Below, one piece after another: positions 33,174-37,889 of a DNA stretch of 37,889 bases. The notes under the pieces were generated by a model that was given only the letters and a program-made list of their open reading frames with translations, had not been told where the DNA came from and ran no database searches. The stretch is from Oscillospiraceae bacterium. GTDB taxonomy: Bacteria > Bacillota > Clostridia > UBA1381. The position numbers were made by a program, and so were the translations under genes. Within the stretch, counting starts at the first letter, position 1; each line of letters opens with the position of its first letter. Location: positions 1 to 37,889 of the forward strand of contig JAFLUB010000026.1 of NCBI GenBank assembly GCA_022509025.1, in the 5' to 3' direction.

Positions 33174-33434
33174 ATGAAACTGAAATATGAATTGCTGGCA
33201 AACGCAGTATCAGAGGCAATACGCGAGAAAATAAAAATGTACGCCGAATTTGACGGTTTAAACGAGTTCAATATTGACGTGAATGAAATTGCTGATTCAA
33301 CAGCAATAAAAGCGCTTTCTGAAATCCAAAACGTTATACAGAATGATAACAATTCCGATTTTGACGCTATAGAAGAGATTGTTAATATATTTGAAAAATA
33401 TCACATAAGCGCAGGCTCACGGCACGATTTCTGA
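33174..33434 (+). CDS. Small acidic protein, unknown function
   Basis: 86 residues, predicted mostly helical and acidic (about 18 Asp+Glu), with no signal peptide, membrane segment or cysteine. Sequence blocks such as NAVSEAIREKIKMYAEFDG and FDAIEEIVNIFEKYHISAG match no family I know. A clear GGAGG lies 8 bases before the ATG, and it is the only gene behind an elaborate attenuator leader, so it is very likely expressed. It converges on the rhamnogalacturonan lyase gene and shares a terminator hairpin with it. Confidence 0.75.
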   Translation: MKLKYELLANAVSEAIREKIKMYAEFDGLNEFNIDVNEIADSTAIKALSEIQNVIQNDNNSDFDAIEEIVNIFEKYHISAGSRHDF

Positions 33435-33473
33435 TTAAAAAACGCCCGACACTTTTTAAAAGTGTCGGGCGTT
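33435..33473. terminator. Shared terminator between convergent genes
   Basis: AACGCCCGACACTTT and AAAGTGTCGGGCGTT form a strong stem. The T run is on the minus strand, so it mainly ends the lyase gene, but it also follows the plus-strand ORF by a few bases. Confidence 0.88.
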
Positions 33474-33506
33474 ACGCATCTTATTTATATTATGTTTACT
33501 TATCTA

Positions 33507-36266
33507 TTAGAATAAGTCCCAAAGCTTTGAAAGCATTGTTGCTGCCTCAGCTCTCTTAGCGTTAGCCTTCGGAGCGAATGTCATTTTTCCGTCTTTCTCG
33601 ATACCATTGATGATACCAAGTGCAACTGCATTGTCAACATCACCTGTTGCCCACGCGTCAATTGTATCAGCGTCAGCAAAGTCAATCTTAACATCCTCAG
33701 GAACAGCTACTTCCTTATAAGCAGCAGCCTTAGCTACCATAGAAGCCATTTCCTGTCTTGTGATGTTTACATCGAACTGGTCAACTGTGAACGCAATATC
33801 ATCTGCAATAAGATTTGCATCCTTAGCAGCCTTTACATATGGAGCTGCCCAATGCTCGCTTGCCAGTGATGAATCAACTGAAAGCTTAAGAGCGTTTACG
33901 ATAAGTGTTGCAAACTGACCCTTTGTAACCGTTCCTTCCGGCTCAAAGTGTGTAGCGTCCATACCGTTGATAACGCCTGCCTTATTCATCTTTTCGATGT
34001 ATGGCTTACCCCAGTGATCTGCAATGTCAACGAATCCTGCAGCTGCAGGTGCAGATGATGAACCGCCTTCCGGAAGAGCACTCTCGTCGAATGCCTTCGG
34101 TGTGTATTTATTTGATACAAGCTTAACATTTGCAGCCGGCTGTGTTGTGTACGGTGAATTAGCAATCTTGTCGTTCATGTACCAGCTGATGTGAGGCGGC
34201 TGGTTGTAGCAGTTTGCATAGCATCCTGATGAGTTTCTGTAGATATCATCGTGAGCAAGTGTATAGAAGTTATAGTCTGTTGCATAAGGTGTTTCAAATA
34301 TTCTCAATGAATAGTTGTAAACAGTCTTATCCATTTCAACTTCGATATCCTTATCCCAGTCACCCTTGATTGTCATCTTTTCCTTCTTTGTATTCTGACC
34401 TGTAATTGCGTAAGAAACAATTTCTTCTCTCCAGTCACCAAAGAGGTCAGCCTGAGCGTTCACGTTACCCTTTGTACCGTTGATTGAGTGTGAACCCTCA
34501 CCCTTGAATATTTCCTCAAACTTCTTTGCAGAGTCATTCCACTTTGTTAATGTAACTTCTGTACCGTTGTGGTCCTGAAGCTCATCCTGGAGATCGCCGT
34601 CCCAGTAAATTCTACCGTTCATTGAAGCGCCGAGATCGCCAAGCTCGTTACCGTCGCTGTCCCAGTAACCTGTTGAGCCTGCGCCCCACATTACATACCA
34701 GCTGTCGCCGTAACCGATATTACCTATCATACCACGGCCTGTATCCTTAACACCATTATGAATCTGATAGAACTCACCTGTCTTAGCGTTCTGAAGTGTA
34801 CCGCCCCATACGTGACGGCTCTCATCAGTATCAGCAGCGCCCTTTGAATTCTTAATTATTGTATTGCTTGTTACGAACTGTGAAAGAATAGGACCGTTAA
34901 GATCGAATGCATCACTGTCTGCGCTGTAGTCCTCATAAACCTTCATGAACTCAAGACCTTCCTTAGTCGGGTCGAAGTCACCAAGGTGCATAGCGTCACC
35001 ATGCTCCTGATATGTGCACCACAGGATTGAACCATCGTGATCCCATGTCAAAGCACCGTAAAGGATTTCGTCCTTACCGTCGCCGTCAACGTCGCCTGCT
35101 TCAATCTGGTGGTTACCCTGACCGATGTAGCCGTTGTACTTGCTTTCAGCTGTATCAAATGACCAATCCATTGTCAGCTTGCCGTTCTTGAAGCTGTAAG
35201 CAGCGCAGCCTGTACGTCCGTTAGGATTAGAGATATTCTTACCAAAGTAATATCCGCGGGCAAATATTGCTGAAGGTGTCTGACCGTCAATATATGCTAC
35301 AGTAGCATTATATCTCTCTGAACGGTTACCAAAGTCATCACCGAAGCTGTAGCATGTTGTCATCGAACCAACAACGTTGTTCGGGAAGTAATCAATAGTA
35401 TCAAGAGCCGCGCCGGTTTCACCGTCGAAGCAGGTTACATAAAGCGGACCCTGAAGGTTCTTACCTGCGTTCATAGCAGCCCAGCTGTTCTCGTATGTGT
35501 CACCTTTTGATGCATCGCCGATTACATTACCCTTACCGTCGATAGTACCGTCAGCAGTTCTGAACATAACCTCAGCCTTACCGTCGCCATTATAGTCTGC
35601 AATTGCAAACTGTGTGTCATGCGCGCCGGCACGGATATTGTAGCCCATGTCGATTCTCCATAACTGTGTACCGTCGAGCTTGTATGCATCAACGAAAACC
35701 TTACCTGTCTGACCTGTTGATGCAGCGTCCTTTGCGTCTGACGGGTTCCACAGTACTACGATTTCATACTGTCCGTCACCGTCAAGGTCACCGTATGAAG
35801 CGTCACCGGGTGCGTAAGAACCAATGTAAACACCGTTTCTGTCCATCTGAACAACGTCGCTTTCAGGAGTAGTACCCATCGGAATATCAAGATATCCGTT
35901 TTCCCATACAGGAGCGGGATCTGACATTTCACCGTTGCATACAACAGTGTACTTAGAATCTACACTGCCCTGAGCGTCAACGAAGTTTGTGATAGCGCCT
36001 TCTGCAATCTTCTCTTTGTTTCTGTAAAGAGTGAACTGAGTATCAGCCGGCTCTGTAGCCAGTCTTCTCCATGACACAAGAACGCCGTCACTTGTCTTTG
36101 TAGCAACGACACCTCTGTCAAGCTTTTCCATGTTTCTTGTTATAGCGCTGCCTGCAAACGCGCCCGCAGTTGTTGACGGAACTGCGATTCCTACAGCGGC
36201 TACCTGTGCAAGAACCAAAGAAAAAACACCTAACTTTTTCAAGTTCTTCTTTGAATTTTTGAACAT
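33507..36266 (-). CDS. SLH-anchored rhamnogalacturonan lyase, polysaccharide lyase family 11
   Basis: 919 residues. A signal peptide (KKNLKKLGVFSLVLAQVAAV up to AGAFA, about residue 39) leads into a PL11 domain to about residue 740. The family start MEKLDRGVVATKTSDGVLVSWRRL, the beta-propeller blades with calcium loops (GDLDGDGQYEIVV, DYNGDGKAEVMF, GDVDGDGKDEILYG) and the YNNRSERYNATVAYIDG-like segment are clear. PL11 enzymes cut the rhamnose-galacturonate backbone of pectin by beta-elimination. After a short Ser/Ala linker, residues about 750-919 hold three SLH repeats for cell-wall attachment, unlike the free Bacillus enzymes. GAGGGAGG lies 7 bases upstream of the ATG. Confidence 0.95.
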   Translation of the reverse strand: MFKNSKKNLKKLGVFSLVLAQVAAVGIAVPSTTAGAFAGSAITRNMEKLDRGVVATKTSDGVLVSWRRLATEPADTQFTLYRNKEKIAEGAITNFVDAQGSVDSKYTVVCNGEMSDPAPVWENGYLDIPMGTTPESDVVQMDRNGVYIGSYAPGDASYGDLDGDGQYEIVVLWNPSDAKDAASTGQTGKVFVDAYKLDGTQLWRIDMGYNIRAGAHDTQFAIADYNGDGKAEVMFRTADGTIDGKGNVIGDASKGDTYENSWAAMNAGKNLQGPLYVTCFDGETGAALDTIDYFPNNVVGSMTTCYSFGDDFGNRSERYNATVAYIDGQTPSAIFARGYYFGKNISNPNGRTGCAAYSFKNGKLTMDWSFDTAESKYNGYIGQGNHQIEAGDVDGDGKDEILYGALTWDHDGSILWCTYQEHGDAMHLGDFDPTKEGLEFMKVYEDYSADSDAFDLNGPILSQFVTSNTIIKNSKGAADTDESRHVWGGTLQNAKTGEFYQIHNGVKDTGRGMIGNIGYGDSWYVMWGAGSTGYWDSDGNELGDLGASMNGRIYWDGDLQDELQDHNGTEVTLTKWNDSAKKFEEIFKGEGSHSINGTKGNVNAQADLFGDWREEIVSYAITGQNTKKEKMTIKGDWDKDIEVEMDKTVYNYSLRIFETPYATDYNFYTLAHDDIYRNSSGCYANCYNQPPHISWYMNDKIANSPYTTQPAANVKLVSNKYTPKAFDESALPEGGSSSAPAAAGFVDIADHWGKPYIEKMNKAGVINGMDATHFEPEGTVTKGQFATLIVNALKLSVDSSLASEHWAAPYVKAAKDANLIADDIAFTVDQFDVNITRQEMASMVAKAAAYKEVAVPEDVKIDFADADTIDAWATGDVDNAVALGIINGIEKDGKMTFAPKANAKRAEAATMLSKLWDLF

Positions 36267-36541
36267 TTCGTTATCCTCCCTCTGATTTTAAATATCACAT
36301 TTTTGTTACTATACTGCATTTAAGCATAGTGATTATTACCTATATGATAACACATTTTTCACAAATTTTAAAGAGTTTTTCATAAATTCAATGTATAATT
36401 TACAGTGTTTTTTGTTCAAAATGCGATTTTTGTATTTATTTTTTTAAATTATCCTATATGTCTTTTAATTTCCAATCATGTAAAAAACGTGTAAAGATGC
36501 CCTGCTTTATTTAGTTGTTTTTATTCGCGAAAGTATGGTAT

Positions 36542-36570
36542 TTGTTTCTAAAAATCTTTTTGTGTATAAT
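36542..36570 (+). promoter_or_regulatory. Promoter of the recombinase gene
   Basis: TTGTTT (36542-36547), 17-base spacer, TATAAT (36565-36570). The 320-base gap before it is AT-rich and holds no gene; the divergent lyase gene should have its promoter in it, possibly TTTAAA-N17-TATCAT on the minus strand. Confidence 0.65.
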
Positions 36571-36599
36571 TATGTTAACATAAAGAAAGGATGATTAAT

Positions 36600-37751
36600 A
36601 TGCCAATTTACAAAATGGAAGGTAAAAAAAACGGTCTGCAAAGATATCGCGTACGCATCAATTACAAGGACAGCGCCGGGAAATCAAGGCAGACCGACAG
36701 AATTGCTTACGGTAAAGAGGCGGCAAAGGAACTTGAGCTGCAGCTTAACAGCACTATGAAAACATTTTCTGCACCGCGCATTACACTGCGCCAGCTTTAC
36801 GAGGAATATATCACCGTAAAGAAATACGAGGTTCGGGAAAATACCATACATACAATGCAGGGACGGCTTGAGGCATACGTTATAGCGGTGCTTGGCGACT
36901 ATGACATCAGGGATCTGAATGTTGCGATTCTGCAGAAATGGAAGCAAAAAACAGAGGAGTCAACCAACGACAAAAACCCTTCAAAAAAAATCTCTCTGAC
37001 AGTGAAAAAAAATATATACGGTGAATTCCGCGCGTTGCTCAATTATGCCGTGCGTATGGAATACATCCCTAAAAATCCTTTGATCTCCATAGGTAATTTT
37101 AAGAATCCATATGAACCGAAAACAGAAATAAGATTTTATACGCCGGAGGATTTCAAAAAATTTATACGCGTATCTGAACAAGAGGCTGTACATACAGAAA
37201 ATACTACCGGTAACACATATGAATGGAATTTCTATGTATTTTTCAATATAGCCTATTATACAGGGATGCGAAAGGGTGAAATAAACGCGCTTAAATGGTC
37301 CGACATTGACGGGAATATTATTCACGTGCGCAGAAGCATTACTCAGAAAATCAAAGGCGGTGACAGAGAAACTCCGCCGAAGAATAAAACATCTATACGC
37401 GATTTGCAAATGCCTTTGCCGCTTACAAAAATACTGAGCGAACACAAAAAACGCCATGAACTGATAACAGGCTTTAATGATGATTTCAGGATTTGCGGCG
37501 GTGTCAGATGTCTTCGTAATACAACACTTGAGCGGCGTAATACTTATTATTCCGAAACTGCCGGCTTACAGCATATACGTATACATGATTTCCGCCACTC
37601 ACACGCTTCCCTGCTTGCCAACAACGGCATCAATATTCAGGAAATCGCCAGACGACTCGGACATGCGAATGTTGAAATAACATGGAATATATACTCTCAT
37701 CTCTACCCTCGCGAGGAGGAAAGAGCGATTAATGTTTTAAATAAAATCTGA
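36600..37751 (+). CDS. Tyrosine recombinase / phage-type integrase
   Basis: 383 residues, full length for integrases of Firmicutes phages and conjugative elements. An N-terminal arm-binding-like region (YKMEGKKNGLQRYRVRINYKD) is followed by a SAM-like core-binding domain and the catalytic domain, with Arg in YTGMRKGEINALKWSDID, HDFRHSH (His-x-x-Arg), LGHANVEIT and the nucleophile Tyr in NIYSHLYP. All catalytic residues are present. The start is 36600, with AAAGGA 9 bases upstream; the ATG at 36591 touches the site. No excisionase, relaxase or phage gene is beside it. ACGTGTAAA recurs at about 36488 and 37757 on either side, too short to call att sites. Confidence 0.92.
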   Translation: MPIYKMEGKKNGLQRYRVRINYKDSAGKSRQTDRIAYGKEAAKELELQLNSTMKTFSAPRITLRQLYEEYITVKKYEVRENTIHTMQGRLEAYVIAVLGDYDIRDLNVAILQKWKQKTEESTNDKNPSKKISLTVKKNIYGEFRALLNYAVRMEYIPKNPLISIGNFKNPYEPKTEIRFYTPEDFKKFIRVSEQEAVHTENTTGNTYEWNFYVFFNIAYYTGMRKGEINALKWSDIDGNIIHVRRSITQKIKGGDRETPPKNKTSIRDLQMPLPLTKILSEHKKRHELITGFNDDFRICGGVRCLRNTTLERRNTYYSETAGLQHIRIHDFRHSHASLLANNGINIQEIARRLGHANVEITWNIYSHLYPREEERAINVLNKI

Positions 37752-37809
37752 TTGTTACGTGTAAAATTCGTGTTTGTTGGCTCTATAATAGCAGTATATG
37801 CACTGTATT

Positions 37810-37889
37810 TCAAAAATAGGGTTGGGTTACTTCAACTGAACCGACAACAGCTCCGACAACGGCGGCTACAACAGCTCCGACAACGGCAG
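37810..37889. repeat. 24-bp tandem repeat in an open frame running off the window edge
   Basis: The 24-base unit starting ACAACAGCTCCGACAACG is at 37844-37867 and again (cut off) from 37868. Plus strand encodes TTAPTTAA repeats, like linkers of clostridial surface enzymes, but has a TAG upstream at 37817 and no start codon in the window. Minus strand is also open (AVVGAVVA repeats) and ends at TGA 37812-37810. Either could be a partial gene. Bases 37752-37809 hold nothing I can name besides a TATAAT at 37784. Confidence 0.5.

Noticed and set aside
36488-37766. ACGTGTAAA repeats on both sides of the recombinase as att sites
   Set aside because: Nine bases in AT-rich DNA is too short to support, and the enclosed segment would hold only the recombinase.

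Overview
The window is a chromosomal segment of a low-GC, Gram-positive-type (Firmicutes, clostridial) bacterium. The signs are AGGAGG-type ribosome binding sites, sigma-A promoters with 17-bp spacers, an infC-rpmI-rplT operon whose infC starts at ATT, and three cell-wall proteins carrying S-layer homology (SLH) domains. Pectin and starch/galactoside enzymes together with SLH anchoring suggest a gut or plant-fibre clostridium; a Monoglobus-like lineage would fit, but that is inference.

Layout. Positions 1-907 hold rplM-rpsI with a terminator. Positions 908-2766 look like a small AT-rich island (a membrane protein and a Fic protein) closed on its far side by a second copy of the last codons of rpsI, with its own terminator. 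Positions 3000-7900 are minus-strand genes: a secreted SLH protein, a tandem HD/HD-GYP protein, a DUF362 protein and a DUF5067-like lipoprotein, interrupted by a repeat-rich, MITE-like segment. Positions 7928-12601 are a plus-strand block of HAD phosphatase, malQ and GH42 beta-galactosidase, ending in the N-terminal stub of a second GH42 gene. Positions 12635-14907 (minus) hold a small membrane protein, a YebC-family regulator and an acyltransferase. A GH13 glucosidase follows, then a repeat cluster.

Positions 16838-25267 (minus) encode a surface protein of about 2800 residues with VWA, LamG-like, five isopeptide-like repeats, Cna-B and SLH domains. Next come rplT, rpmI and infC (minus) behind an attenuator leader, a nitroreductase, a PLP decarboxylase with recD2, and a second HAD phosphatase. 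The last part holds a decayed DUF4160 gene with DUF2442, a small ORF behind a riboswitch-like leader, an SLH-anchored family 11 rhamnogalacturonan lyase, and a lone tyrosine recombinase.

How the parts work together: MalQ, GH13 and GH42 would process maltodextrins and galactosides inside the cell, while the PL11 enzyme cuts pectin at the surface. The most interesting non-coding signals are (i) three leaders, in front of both HAD genes and malQ, that can each fold into the same H-type pseudoknot abutting the ribosome binding site with different bases in the helices, and (ii) a leader at about 32983-33155 with mutually exclusive pseudoknot, antiterminator and terminator pairings. I recognise neither as a named RNA family. 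No tRNA, rRNA or CRISPR array was seen.
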